A DNA stretch of 64,000 nt, taken from contig CM055111.1 in the NCBI GenBank assembly GCA_029204225.1, positions 47,111,224-47,175,223 on the forward strand, written 5' to 3'. This document shows positions 11,512 to 25,079 of the stretch, one piece after another. The translations under genes were made by a program, and so were the position numbers. The stretch is from Diphasiastrum complanatum. Its lineage: Eukaryota; Streptophyta; Lycopodiopsida; Lycopodiales; Lycopodiaceae. Each line of letters starts with the position of its first letter. Within the stretch, counting starts at the first letter, position 1. The notes beneath the pieces are model-generated. The model was not told the DNA's origin, ran no database searches, and worked only from the letters and a program-made list of their open reading frames with translations.

Positions 11512-11513
<2 letters not shown>

Positions 11514-12178
11514 ATGTTACCATCGCTGTGGCCTATGGCACATCGGGCACCAAGAGATGGACTTGCAGATACTACCACCTCAATTACACGGGTGGGCCCA
11601 CATGCATCAGGGCACATTTATTACGTTGGAGGGGGTACAAGATTGCCCCTTGCATGCATGTTCATGACACGATATTCACTCCTGCTGCACCGGACGAGGT
11701 TGGCCCTTCGAGGTTGGGGCCCAAAGTGAGAGTTTAACACTCAACTCTTAGACTTCAGTTGATTCTTAAATGTTGAAAACTTGAATGCTCATTGTTCAGT
11801 GAGCATTGACGTGTCATGTTGACATTTGATGGTTTATGGTTGCACATTAAACATTTCATTTTTTGAAATTTGACTATTGATTTTTAAATTTTATCATCTT
11901 ACGTTTTCAGTGTTCAAGTTGCCATTGATGATTGTGTAATATGTATGTACTAATGCTTTGAACGGTGAAGTTTTCGAGTTTGAAACTTTGATGGTCTGAT
12001 TTGGTCATCATTGTACTGAATTCTAATGTTTCAATGTTCAATGCAATGCACACACTATGTAGGTTTGCATTTTATATTCCTGGTCATGGAACGACCGCTA
12101 AAAGTTCATTCGAGCTTGAGGCAAATGGTCGTTTCTAATGAGTGGGCGTAGTGGGGCCCATCACAACAGCCGAAGAGT

Positions 12179-12756
12179 ATGAGATTCGAGCAAATCGTTA
12201 TGTCGCTTGCATTTTGGGATGAGGCACGATCCATTGTCGTGGGCCTGCAGCCTATCTACACTGTCTTGCCCCTTACAGATCGAGAGGGCTCCACATTGGG
12301 CCTCTTATATGAGTTCATGGACAGGTTGGGTGAGCAGCTACGTCTTTGCATGACCATTAGCCCAGAGAGGTATACCGCTTACTATATTGTTCTGTTGCAT
12401 GACTCATGAGTCCTTAGTACTTAGTACTTACTACTGTTTGAATTTTGAAGTGATGAATCCTTGGTTGATTTCTCAGTTTTCAATTATCTAATATCTAGTT
12501 TCTGTGGCATGTGCGATGTGTCCGACCAATGATTCTTGACTCCTGAGGGCTCATCATTTAACATTCAAATCTAATATCTATTATAATTTATCTTGCAGGC
12601 TTGAGGAAGCCCAGCGCCTCTGGCAGAGCAGGTGGGAGTGGTTTCACCAGCCTTTGCATGCCATGGCCCACATACTGCATCCACTCTTTGGAGGAGTCAG
12701 GAACAGTACCTTGATAGGGAGCTCAGGGATGGCTGGAATGCCCATGTCTAAAGTGT
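12179..12756 (+). pseudogene. hAT-type transposase remnant (DUF659-like region)
   Basis: 12179-12409 encodes FWDEARSIVVGLQPIYTVLP, then DREGSTLGLLYEFMDRLGEQ and YTAYYIV. 12600-12756 encodes LEEAQRLWQSRWEWFHQPLH followed by AMAHILHPLF. This order (change-of-state Leu/Asp block, YxxMD, RW, PLHAxAxxLxP) is that of plant BED/DUF659/hAT transposases. The two pieces are separated by about 190 bases ending in CTTGCAG, which could be an intron acceptor. The BED finger and the hAT dimerisation domain are not seen. It is the only transposase-like sequence in the window. Confidence 0.6.
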
Positions 12757-12854
12757 GTGATTTTTAATCTTTGTGATGAGAAATGAATGTGTGATGTTAG
12801 TTCAATAAGATGGAACGCCAGATAATAAAGGGATAGTATTTCAATGGATCTCGT

Positions 12855-13630
12855 GGTTGGGTTATCGAGGACAAATAAACAAAATGATGCAATTTGGTTA
12901 ATTGTTGATAGTCTGACCAAATTGGAATTCCAGCCCACGCTCTTTGGGTCAATCATATTTGCCAAACAGGAAACATCATTGAGCTTTAGTTCTTCAACTC
13001 ATCTCGAGGCAGACGGTTAGATGGAAAGAATTAATTAGATGATGGAACAAATGTTGCGAGCATATGTTTCTCGACAATAATCTCGTTGGGGAAAAATATC
13101 CTTGATTGAGTTTGCCTACAATAGCAATAAGCATTTGGCTATTGGTTATAGCCCGTTTATGCTTATGTATGGATATCAGCCTAGATCACCCATTCTCGAA
13201 TGATCAAGTCTCAGAATAATGCGAAAAGATCACCTCGAGATTTTCAAGAAAGGGATTGGGTGTATTTGCAAATTCTGAAGGATTCAGAAGTAACGCGTAT
13301 TGGCAAGCATCACAATTTTTGCTCGATATAGGGGACCATATAAAATACTAAAAACAATTGAATCTTTGGCTTACCAATTAGAACTTTCGGAGGTATTTCA
13401 CGGTAGTTGACTTAAAGTTTACTTGAAGGGGATCACCTTGATTCTAGAGATATATTGGACTCGTCTGACCCATTTTGAACTTGATAAGGTCTTGGATACA
13501 AGAACTAAGCGATTGCGTAATCATATAGTTACTGAGTATCGAGTTCGCTAGAAGGGCGATATGGATGATCACAACTCTTCAGAACATGGGGGTAGCCTTA
13601 GAAAGAACTTCTCTAACTTTAAGTTTTGAG
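12855..13630 (+). pseudogene. Ty3/gypsy integrase and chromodomain remnant
   Basis: With stops and frame changes, the strand reads IWLIVDSLTK (first integrase Asp), then ADG-MERIN (the QTDGQTERVN box), LIEFAYNSNKH, IGYSPFMLMYGYQPRSP, the C-terminal RDWVYLQ and GPYKILK, LAYQLEL, and finally KVLDTRTKRLRNHIVTEYRV, which fits a chromodomain. The order matches plant chromoviruses. It ends just before a PPT and LTR start. Many stops show it is old. Confidence 0.8.
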
Positions 13631-13644
13631 GTGAGAACTTGATT

Positions 13645-13655
13645 AAGGGGGGAAG
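13645..13655 (+). other. Gypsy polypurine tract
   Basis: AAGGGGGGAAG directly follows the integrase/chromodomain reading and precedes TATGTCATGCC; LTRs of this group often start with TGTCA. Confidence 0.75.
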
Positions 13656-13657
13656 TA

Positions 13658-14220
13658 TGTCATGCCTACGATTGAACTGATCTCGCATTAATGTCTCGTA
13701 AGAGGTCAATAGGCCTAGCTCGACCCGTAATTTACTTATGGCTATGAGGGGTTGGGACGCTCATAATACTAAAGTCATAATTAATGCTCTAGAGGTCTAA
13801 AACTCATGATGGTGGATTTGCATGGAATTTGTAGTGACTTGTAGGGGAGTGGCTGATGTGGCCCAGTTAGGCTGTTGAGGTGTCCCAATGAGGTGTCACA
13901 GTTCAGTCCTAGTTTAGGTGGATCCTTGGAGGGCATAAGTGTACCCATAGGCCTCCCTTGGAGTGAGTTTGATGTTGTGTATGGTAGCTAGATGTTGTTG
14001 GTGTGACATCTCTCCTACCGAGTCTTTGTTGGTCCATAGCTTGGGGTCTAGATCCGTTTGATCTAGATTGGTGGGGTAGATATGATCCACCACCTGGTTC
14101 CTTTGTTTCTGTTGATTTAGCATCCTAGTGTCGGATCATTGGAGGAGGTCTTGAAAGTTACTGGGATTGCAAGCACACAACACTTGGTCCTTGACACTTC
14201 ATTTACTTTCATTTATCAGT
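13658..14220 (+). mobile_element. Putative gypsy 3' LTR (end not determined)
   Basis: It begins TGTCATGCCTACG right after the PPT. I could not find a second copy, so the right edge is a guess. No coding motif is seen. Confidence 0.4.
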
Positions 14221-17200
14221 ATAACATGTGATTAGGCCCCTTGGGCTCTCTTAGCAATAGGATAAAATCAGTTAGTCTCATCAGCGATTCGGCTATGACT
14301 TAGCATTTTGAGAAGCTGAGTCATTCTTGTCAAGCACCTAGTCCTAACTCATTGAACTCTTAGCCAGCCATAATTAGGCTTAAGCTACCTCATTTGGTAG
14401 ATTGATTCTTTGAGATTAATCCTTAGCTTAGCATAAGTTACATTGGCTGTAGATAAACTTAGTCTTATCAATAATTCTTATAAAGACTATGATCATTGCT
14501 CTTTCTACTTGAAGTTCTTTCATCTCCTTCCTTCTTTATGTGTGGTAACTAGGACCCTAAACAAGCTAGGCTACTTCGATGGAGTTTTCCACCACCACTT
14601 CCAGCTAAAGGAGCTAGGGAAGAATGTTTATATATGGCCTACCCACCAAACTTTCCCCGTCCTTGCTAGAAGCTCTTTGCTTCAAGAATTGGAGACGAAG
14701 CCAAAATCTCTGGCCCCAAAGTTGGGGCACCCACTGCCATTCAGTACGTTCTGCACTTTTTAGCTACTTGGAAAGATGATCATGTGTCTTGAAGGTGGTG
14801 ATGTACAGTTTGGAGACCTTTTTCTTTTTGGAAGGGCTCATTGATATACTAAAGGTCTATGACCCCTTCACTTGTAACAGATCAAGCAATTGTTGTCCCA
14901 TTTGAGATGCATGTCTGTGATCTGCAATTGAAGTGAGACACTTCTTTGATGTCTTGGTCACTCACATGATTATCTGTGGTAGGAATGTGGAACTGTTAAG
15001 GCTTTCTACAATAGATAGGGCTATTCTTATGCAAGTGCAGAGTACACTTTTTCGGCCTGTACGTTACCTGTCACAAGGTCTTCCCACATGCCCCATCTTG
15101 CAATGGTTGTAGCCTAGACATTATGTACTAGCAAGATTCACAGCTCTCTAGAAATAGTATCGATTAGTTTGTACATATTAGATGTTTTGTGTGTTATCGA
15201 AATTATACTTTTTGCAGCATTCAGCTTATGCAGTATTTTTGATGTTACACTTAGAATACACCAATCAGTAACTTTAAGAGATGCATCACGCTCACCCTTT
15301 GGATGATACATTTGAGATCTACTTGGTAGTTTTATGTGTCATTTTGGCTCGTCAACACGCCAATAAATTGTTCGAGAAATATGGATGGCTTTCATGGACG
15401 CTGTGATTTTGTTGTCATCCTGGCGCTCATAGTAACAAATTTCTGAGATCTATTTTGCAGGATCCTGCTAACAAAAGGAATGTAATCTGTGACAGCAAAT
15501 TACGTGAATTGTTCAAATGTGAAAGTTTCGTAGGGATCTCCGTAACAAAACTTTTGGTCCCACATTTTCCAAAAGATGACACCATGTAACTGAAGATAGT
15601 GCAAGAAGAGTGAGTGCTTTGGGCAGCTATAGGGGCAGTTCTTCTCGTATGCCACTTGAGTGCCACAAGAGTTATAAGCAATGTTCATTGACAGAGGCAC
15701 ATATGGAGGGAGGATAGTCTGCGAGTCGTGAATAGAAGTTGACAATCTTTTGCTTGATCAAATTTTTGTGAACAATTCTCACTTAGCTTTATCTTAAGTG
15801 GATTTTTTTCTGATGGTTGTACATCGAGATTATGTTGACAAGGATAAATTGACATTGAAATTCCCTTTTGGAACTTATTTAGCATTGTGCTTCTTGATGC
15901 CTGTTACATTTTTTTGATAAATTATTTGATGTGTATTCCATGATAATTAGAAATCTGAATGTTGAATTGTTCAGCATGGAGAGATGCAATACTATCACAA
16001 AGTAAATTGTTTTAGTTTTCTTTAGAAGTTTTTACAAATAAATGCATGATTAAAAAGGTTCAAATGATCCGTTACTGCAAATGCCTTCTGTCCTACATAT
16101 GAGTTCGTAAGTGTGCAATTTTTGTTGTGCTTTGGACGATGATTATTGTACATAGCTGGAGATGATATTTTCACATAGGCTAGAACTTGATATACTTTAG
16201 AACTTGCCTTGACATGGACAAACAGTAATAATAAATGAATGTTGATCATTATGCCATGTTTTAGAAATGCATCACTTATTTTTTGCTCCGTCTCAAATGA
16301 TATCCTTTTCTTCGACCCATTTTGAAAGATAAAGAATACTATAATCATGGCAAGGCCTTGTCTCATTGCTGGGTTTTAATCCATCTCATATATTAGCTAG
16401 ATCTTGGTTACTTGCTCATTTCGGTAACACCATTTAAGTTGGTGCATAATTAACTTGTCAATTTGACTAGCTTGCTTTGGCAATTCACGTTGGCCTTTAA
16501 ATATTTTTAAAAGGAAAAATATGCAAATTATACCAACTATCAATGGGTTCTACAAGGTTTTGAAAGCAACGAGAAAGAAATGGATCAAGGGTGATGTAAA
16601 TAATAACATAAGATGGATGCGAGATGGAGTTGAAGTCAGCAGGAGGCACTAAGGCAAATCTTGGAAAAGGAAGTTGAGGTTCGAAGAAAGAGTGAAAAAT
16701 TATAAGGAAAATCAAAGGTACCTCAAGGATTAGAATGTAATGGCTTACTTTCTTGGTTGTTTGGCATTGGAATTTGTTTTATAAGTGCATCATACATTGC
16801 CAACATTAAAAGACAGTGTTGAAGCAAGGATTAAAATAAAAAAAAAGAAGCAAACAACATTTTTGAACAATAGAAAGCAAGACGTGTTATGTTGAATGAT
16901 CATTATTTTTGTAGGAGAGATCATATGCTCATTATTTAGTCAATTGAAAACTTTGATTTGAAAGGCTTAGAAGATACGTGTATTTCGATATAAGCCGAAT
17001 TGGACATTAATCTATTGGAATGCTCACATCTACTTCTACACAATGTAGCTCACTTTTTGTCTTTGGATTATGTTATGTCAAAAAAGTGAGTTTTGAGGAC
17101 CTTGAATACATCGTCCATTACCTACATGCACATTGCCAAATTACTCTTGATCAACTAGGATCTTGATGAGCTATGAAACGCAATTTGGATCTAGGCCAAA

Positions 17201-19020
17201 GCTCTTGTACGCAAAAGGCAATCATCATTCAAAGTCAAGCAACTCACGTATATCCTTGAAAAAACCAAGTAAATCTCATTGTGGAAGAGCCAAACAAGCA
17301 CCTAGCTCTCGAGTAGAGAGAGAAAGCAACCAAGCTCTCGGGTAGAGAGACAATAGACCAAAAGTATGCAAGTCAAAAACTTGATTAACTCTCAAAATTT
17401 TTAAAAGTACAATGAGAGTCCACATCCATATCGTGGTAGCTCGAGTTCCTACTCCATTAGGCATGTGGTGATCTCTAAAAATGATGGATCCATGATTTAT
17501 ACCTCAAAATTTGATTTCACCTCGAAAGTCAATGTGATGAGTTTTACAACCAATGAGATGTGACTCATCTGCTCACTTAATCCTAGATACAACACGCTCT
17601 CAACAAGTGACACATTTGTGTAAAGAGCATGGTGAGATGTTTGGAGCATGGATTTGGATATCTGCCACCCTAAGGTGATTGGTATGAGAAATTTATGAAT
17701 AAATCATTTGATAACTAGTACATGATAACAATAGTAAAGTGACTTTGATGTTGATTTACAGAATTATCTTGCACACACAAATTAGAGATTTTTTTGCAAG
17801 TAATTACACTTTTTTGAGTATGGATGCAGTTGCTCATACAAACATGTTATATAAGAACATACTACTGGCCAAACACAAACCTGAAACAATAAGGTGAATA
17901 TTCATGTGTTCAACTATTTGAGCCATGCCATATACTCAATCATGTATTTCGCACAAACAATATCTAGTTCAGAGGTGAAGTATCCCATTTGATTGCTCAT
18001 TTAGAGCATTCAAATGAAAAATTAAAGTAACTATCACTATTGTTGCATCTGCTTGTATCACATGCCTGCAACACTGATGGGGAGTGTCATGGTCTCTGTG
18101 AAGCAAAGAGAATATGTATTCACTGCTACAGGAATGATTGTCTATTTGGATTAGACTTGAGGTTATCTTCTGAGTGTTGCTAATTGCATGTGACTGTGAA
18201 TAGACTTGCTGGCAGCGTTCTGTAGGGTAGGTCGAAAATTCAATGGTAGATGAAACCTTTTGGCAGTACTACCCAGTTGTGATAACTTGTTTGAATCAGT
18301 CTGTGATTGGTTTATCTAAGAAAGCATATCATACACTTTGCTGAGCATAATTGCTGATAGTCTGCTTATGATTAAGCTTCAACATGACACAGTCAAAATC
18401 GATGCTAATATAGCCTCTTTATAGTGAGTTTATATAGAAGATTTGCATATCTACTGAATATGATACTATCGAACTTGTATGTGGCAGTTACAAAGGCCAA
18501 AGAGTACACAAAATGGATACACATGGCATATTTCTATAAGCGAACTACAGGTGGATGTGTTCTCATTGGTTCCTCTTTGAGAATGACTATAAAAGTCTGA
18601 AGCCTGTTGAGAGTTTTTAAAGGAGACGCTTTCCTGGTTCAATTCATTTATTCTTGTTTGCAGAGAGAAAAGCAGAGACTCACAAGGGTCTGAATTTTCA
18701 TCATTCATTCTCTTGTTTTCAGGACATAGAGATGCTGCTCTGCTCTATGTGCATGGTGTGAGTCATCTTGCTCTATTCCTGTAGTAACGTTTGAACCCCA
18801 GAGATTTCGACTCTCTGGATTGAGACGCGAAGACTTCATGTACTGAACCTGATGTAATTACTATTGTAATTTGTGTCTGTGGAGAATGTCAACAATAATG
18901 CACCAAGAAAAGTTGCAGCCTTATTCCTTTGTCAGTACAATGATGAGCTAAGGGAAATGTTCATGAGGGTACTTCTTTCATGAATTTGGATAATTTCTTT
19001 TAAAAGGTAAGCTACACCAC
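14221..19020. other. 4.8 kb without recognisable genes
   Basis: AT-rich and full of short ORFs, none with a motif I recognise. A near-palindromic motif CTCTCGGGTAGAGAGA and close variants occur twice at about 17,303-17,350 and again inverted near 27,190. Around 18,630-18,900 there is a pyrimidine stretch ending in CAG and TGTAATT-rich sequence that might be the end of a transcript, but I cannot support a gene. Confidence 0.45.
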
Positions 19021-19024
19021 AATC

Positions 19025-19426
19025 CAACAACCTCCGCCACAGAGTATCTCTCCACCTCTTGCACCCCTCAATTCACAATCACCCCCACTTGCTTTTCATA
19101 CACCTCCGTTTAGCCTTGCTCTTGATTTTCTACCATTTAACCCAATGTCGTATCCTAACTACACACGCACCCTCCCCGACATTGGTCCTTGGGAGCAGTT
19201 ACCCCTTGCAGCCCAAAAAGCGGTATGGTTGGTGAATGAGCTCCAATACAATCTATTCGGCACCATAGGGGGACAGTATACTATGCGGCAATTCGACGAT
19301 GGTGCTATGGCGGACCTTCAGAAAGAAAAAACAAGGCTGGAGGAGGAAAACAAACAACAACAACTCGAAGCACTTGTATGTGCTATTTTGAGTATAGCAG
19401 AAATGCAGTTAAGTTGTATAATTTGA
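19025..19426 (+). pseudogene. Unidentified ORF, Pro-rich then coiled coil
   Basis: An open frame runs from about 19025 (its first ATG is 19145) to 19426. It starts with a Pro/Ser/Gln-rich stretch, continues with YPNYTRTLPDIGPWEQLPL, and ends in a charged helix (LQKEKTRLEEENKQQQLEAL) that should form a coiled coil. The Pro-rich plus coiled-coil build resembles retroelement gag N-termini and is similar in style to the ORF near 59.6-60.1 kb. Without a search I cannot assign a family. Confidence 0.4.
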
Positions 19427-19429
19427 AAG

Positions 19430-20490
19430 ATGTCAACTGTTGTAGTATGGTTGTTTTGTGTTGATTTCTACAATAACCTTGGCTACCTTCCCAATCCATG
19501 TCTAAACATCCCTCAATCACCAACTTTTACAACCATTTTGAATTTATGTTAATAAGATGCTGATTTTACGTAAGCAATTTTAGATCTATGTTTTAGTAAT
19601 ATAATTTTGTGAGATTTCGTGCAATATCAAAGTTACTTCCAATTTGCCATAGAACTACTTTTTATTTTATGTTCTAAAAATTAATGGCTATGACCTTATT
19701 AAAAATTGAAGCACAATTGCACTTGACATTCAAAGCCCTGATTAAATGCTACTTTGACTCAAATCTCAAGGAATCCAAATTTCTAAGAAATCATGCTTGA
19801 ATGCTTTTAGGCCTATTTATGTGAAGCAAGACTTTGGCATGCAAAGGTACTCTTTGACCTTCAAGTTATATCCTCTTCTTAAAGGCTATACTCTAAGAGA
19901 GGGAAAATCTTAAATATCAGAAGGACAAATTCGAGTTTTCCAACAAAAGATTAAATATGCCCTTTGCTTTGGAATCGAATTTCCAAAATCAAAACTTTAC
20001 CTTAAATCAAACCTACCTAATTTTGCAATAAGTCTACCGAACCTCAATATGTACTTGATTGAACTGAGTTAGAGTTTAGAATCACTTGTGTCCTAATCTT
20101 TCCCAAGTATAGTTGTGCTAAGAGCAACTTTCCATGTTGCTCGGTCACTCATGGAAAGTGATGTATTTATGAAGAACGTTTGGTTGCTTGGGTGAACGGG
20201 TTTGCAAGAATGGTCAAGATTAGATGTTGGAGAGAATAGGTCACCCGTTCACCATGATGCACATTCTGGGTGGATGGATGACATGAAGGGCACCCTAAGG
20301 CCTATCGAAATCCTTACTCCTACCACATTGACAACCAAGAACATAATTAGGGTCATTCAAGACTAGAGAAAAGGCTGTTTTATCTTGGCCCTTTCACTTG
20401 CCACCCATTTTTTGAACTTTGGAAGTGAGTTGATGGGCAATTGATCAGCCCCCCCCTTTCAAACTTGGTTGGCTGCAATATGACTGGCCA
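19430..20490. other. No gene seen
   Basis: AT-rich sequence between two gag-like reading frames, with no motif recognised. Confidence 0.5.
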
Positions 20491-20549
20491 GTTTGAATCC
20501 TTGCCATACCATTCATCCATTTTTCTTAAGTTTTCCTTGGCAATTCAAC

Positions 20550-21950
20550 ATGCCAGACAATACTATTAAGTTTCTTGAAAAGGACGAATGTACATACTGT
20601 TTTGGAAATCATACGAGTGCAAGACGTCCAATCAAGAATCCTCAACATGATGGACCAAAGGTGGAGCAGAAGGCCCGACAGCCAGATCCAACGGTTCAAC
20701 GGTCAGAAGCAGAATCAAGCCAACAAGGAGCTCATCTGAAGGATGGATGTCAGATAAACCCATCTAAATCACAAATTTCTTCAACAAACAGTGGCAAGGT
20801 AGAAGTTTTGGTTATATCCTCTTACATGTCACCGAACTCCATGGAGGACCATAACAGCCTACCAGTATTCTTTGTGGAAGATCCTAAGGAGAATCTATTA
20901 CCAGTGTATGCCTATCAACTTAGAGGCGAGGGATGATGTATTGCACTCGGTAAGATGTTATGGATGCGGAGGGAAACACCGTCGTGCTGAATGTCCACAT
21001 CGAGGGGATCCATCAACATTTGATCCCTCGTGTTCACAATGCGGAGTTAATCATCCATGCCGAGATTGCCCGATGAGAAATCCACAAATAGCCAGGAGGC
21101 ATTTGGCCTATGTAGACCGACATGCACCTGTGGTGACCCTTCCACCTCGAACGCACTATAAAAGAAAAATCTTGGTGCCACCGGGTTATGAAACGAGTGA
21201 CGAAGAGAACAATTTGGCAAAAGTCCCAAAGTACGCAAATATACCCTCGGGCAAACAAGTAAACAGAAGACAGAGATGGTAGAATCCATCACGCCAATGG
21301 TAAATGAGGAAGTCAAGAAATTGGCATCCGACGAAGTCCAACGGATTTTACCAAGTCTCTTGGCGCAATCACTACAAAGAATTCTTAGTGATGAATTACA
21401 AAGGGGACTAGCATCAACAGGACAACTTAAAGGCAATTCAACACAAGATCCAAGGAAAAATGCCATCACGCAGCCTTCAACGGGGAAGTGCAATGACCAA
21501 GGGAAGACTAAAGCTGATGATTGTCCCTCAACGAGCAAGATTCAACCAAAGTCTCATTGTTCCATAATGCAGCAGCCCAAACCAATGCCAAATCCAGGTA
21601 TATCCATTCTTCAAAGGCCAAATCCAGGGAATCCAAGCCCAAATAGGCCTCCAATACAGCAAGCACCAGCACCTACAATGACAAAGCCTTGTCCTAAATC
21701 TTTGATATTGATTGTTGAGGAAAGTCTTCAGGTTATGGCATACCATGAATACCTGGACAGACAAGAGAGTCAAGCAAGCATGTCATATCCACATTATGAT
21801 TTGGGGGAGTCCATGATGTTGGGACCAGTTGCGCCAATCTATGAGGATCCAGTTTTATCTTGGGATACTCTAATGGAATGTCTCAACTACCCAATTGTTG
21901 ATGAACAAGGTTATCCGGAATGGCCACTAGACCCTCATGGGTATTATTGA
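20550..21950 (+). pseudogene. Gag-like protein with three zinc-knuckle-type motifs, two frameshifts
   Basis: Three overlapping frames (20550-20936, 20872-21282, 21276-21950) read on as one protein broken by two frameshifts. Frame 1 has CTYCFGNHTSARR, a knuckle whose last Cys is Arg. Frame 2 has CYGCGGKHRRAEC (C-x2-C-x3-H-x4-C) and CSQCGVNHPCRDC with the same spacing, followed by a basic stretch. Frame 3 has a helical region (DEVQRILPSLLAQSLQRIL), a Pro/Gln-rich linker and an acidic Tyr/Pro-rich tail. Multiple knuckles suggest a retroelement nucleocapsid, but protease and polymerase are absent. The C-x2-C-x3-H-x4-C spacing, one residue shorter than the standard retroviral knuckle, also occurs in the gypsy gag at 23.9 kb. 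Confidence 0.5.
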
Positions 21951-22153
21951 AAATCTGGCAAGTCCCAGTTCTTGCTGATCATCCACTAATAAAGCCTCAG
22001 GTTTTACGTAAGCAAATTCTATCCACGCTTTTCCTGAAGCAGCCATGTCCCAGCAATAAAAGAACCGACAACAGTGCCCCTTCACGACAGTTCCAGCCTA
22101 GTGCCGAGGGACCGACACTACTTTGGGTCGTGGACCCTGTTGTGGGTATTTCT

Positions 22154-22912
<759 letters not shown>

Positions 22913-22948
22913 CCTATACAAACAACAAAAAAAACCAGACCTTACCCA

Positions 22949-23960
22949 ATGGAACACCATAATGACCCCCATACCATAGAGGACTATCAACTCGAAATGG
23001 TTTCATCTATGTCTGAGCAAGTCCGACAGCATAGGTTCTCACGAATGAAATCCAGAATCCACGAGTCTTCCAAAAATCCATTTGAGAGATGAGAACCTGA
23101 TAGAGTCAAATCTTCACGTGCCAGAGCTCATTTTTATGGTGCTGACTCATCACAGGCTAGAACACACCTCAATGGAGCCTTTGCTAACCATGGCACTCCT
23201 ATTGAAAAACGAACTTTGAAGTTCTACCCAAGTACGATGGTAGTTCAGACCGTCAAATATTTTTACAAGTCTTTGAAAATGCATGCGACATTTATGGTGA
23301 AACATCCAACGACGCTATGGTCCAACCGTTTTCCATGACCATGATTGATAAAGCACGTGAATGGTTTTCTAACCTGGATCATGATGATAAATTAGATTGG
23401 ACTATTTTGAAAGAGTCCTTCATCAAATGTTTCAAGCCTTTTTGTTTGATAGAAATACCTTTTGTTGAATTGAGTAACGTCAAGATGGCAAAATATGAAA
23501 AAGTACGAGATTATATCGAGCGTTTCAAGCGCTTAGAAAGTTAAGTACAAGAACAACCCACAGAAATGATAGTCATCATCTGGTTCTTAGTCGGACTTCC
23601 AAGATGGATTAGACGCGAGCTTAGATCTAATGATGAATGTACATGCTTAAAGTTAGCTATGTCTGATGCCATCCGGGAGGAAGACGAAGGATCTGATGTT
23701 GACAAATCTAGGGAATGGAGAGCACATCGTGTTGTCCATGAATTGAAGCTGAACGAAGATACCCGAGATCAGCTTTGGAAATCGCAGATGGAGTTGCTTA
23801 ACCAGCAACACCAAATGCAAATGGAGAAACTCACTAAGGAGTTTCAAGACACCTTGACGTCTATCCAAAGCCATATGCCTAATCAGCTACCCCCTGCACA
23901 TGTAACTTATAGACAATGAAACATCTAGTGCCTACATTGTTGGGCTACACATCAAGTTAA
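22949..23960 (+). pseudogene. Ty3/gypsy gag remnant
   Basis: After the LTR an ATG at 22949 opens a frame that breaks and resumes near 23215. The core reads PKYDGSSDRQIFLQVFENAC, then AREWFSNLDHDDKLDWTILK, FIKCFKP and VRDYIERFKRLES, the pattern of the Retrotrans_gag domain. A stop at 23542 is followed by a charged helical stretch (LLNQQHQMQMEKLTKEFQDT), and a zinc knuckle CLHCWATHQVNDC follows at about 23,930 behind another stop. Protease, RT and integrase are missing; sequence changes to a different (copia) element by about 24.4 kb. Confidence 0.75.
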
Positions 23961-24409
23961 TGATTGCCCTTCATATCAGCCTATTCAAGCCAATTTTATA
24001 CAATGACATGAAAAACAACCATCCCAATATGGAAATTCCTTGTCTTATCATGAATACCATCCAGAAAGATTGTGTCAGAAAACATAGTTTCAAAGATTGT
24101 CCAAAACAACCCAACAAGATCCAACCTGTCTGCCACATTCATAAATGAGTCATTGTCGGAAGACAGTCAAACATATATCTCGTCATCTGTTACAATTTCC
24201 AACCAAGAGCAACACCGCCAGGGAATTTTTTTTTTTTTTTTGCCTTTCTGCAACCTCAAATCTATATATCTTCCACATTCTGAGAAGATTTTCAATGCAT
24301 TACCCAGACTCGATCATTTGATATACCAAACGATGGATATAAACAACAAATATGAGAATCAGAAATCTATATGAAAATTCATTTTATGAATCTTCTGATT
24401 AGAGGAGTA

Positions 24410-24850
24410 CTACGGCAATACATTACCTCCTTTTCGCCTCAGGCAAATAGTCTTGCTGAGAGAAAGAACATAACCTTAGTCTAATCGGAAAAGTGTATGT
24501 TATCACATGCGTCACTTCCGAAGTCCTTCTGGGCTGAAGCTGTTTCAACAACAACCTATATTCAGAACATATGTCCTACTAAAGGTCTCTCAAACAAAAT
24601 ACCATTCGAAGGTTGGACATGTACTAAACCTTCTTTATCAAACTTACGATTTTTTGGATGTACTGCTTATGCACAGATTCCTCATGATCTCAAGAAGAAG
24701 CTCGACTTCCAAAGTATCAAATGTATTTTCATCAGCTACACTACTTCAGATCAAGCTTACAAGTTGTTTGATCCCCTTGAGTCGAAGATATTCACTAGCT
24801 AGGATGTCATCTTCATCGAAGATCAGTTCATCGGCCTCAAGGGAAAAGGC
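24410..24850 (+). pseudogene. Copia integrase C-terminal region
   Basis: The frame reads SPQANSLAERKN (integrase QNGVAERKN box, containing the third catalytic residue), then LPKSFWAEAVSTTTYIQNIC, FEGWTCTKPS, RFFGCTAYAQIP, KKLDFQSIKCIFISYTTSDQ and YKLFDP. It has a stop near 24,480 and another at 24,800. The 5' half of the element (gag, protease, most of integrase) is absent because the copy is joined to gypsy sequence on its left. Confidence 0.82.
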
Positions 24851-25079
24851 AAAGCCCATGTAGCCGACTTGTCCGACTCTTCCAACATATGGAACTTTTC
24901 AACAATTCCTCAATTGACTATTTTTATCAAAGGTCCACTCTTGACGAACAACATATCAATGGCGAACCCAAAGATGATGATGTTGCAGCTCAACAACTAT
25001 AACATGATGAAAATGATCAACTTCCTCTATCACCCAGAAGATCAACAAGAGTTAGCAGACCACCTATTAGGTATATCGA

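Noticed and set aside
14443..14763. 106-codon plus ORF as a gene
   Set aside because: No motif, no codon or splice evidence, and it lies in a region of decayed sequence next to a gypsy LTR.
21034..21538. Minus-strand ORFs opposite the zinc-knuckle protein
   Set aside because: Shadow frames; the plus strand has ordered Cys-His motifs.
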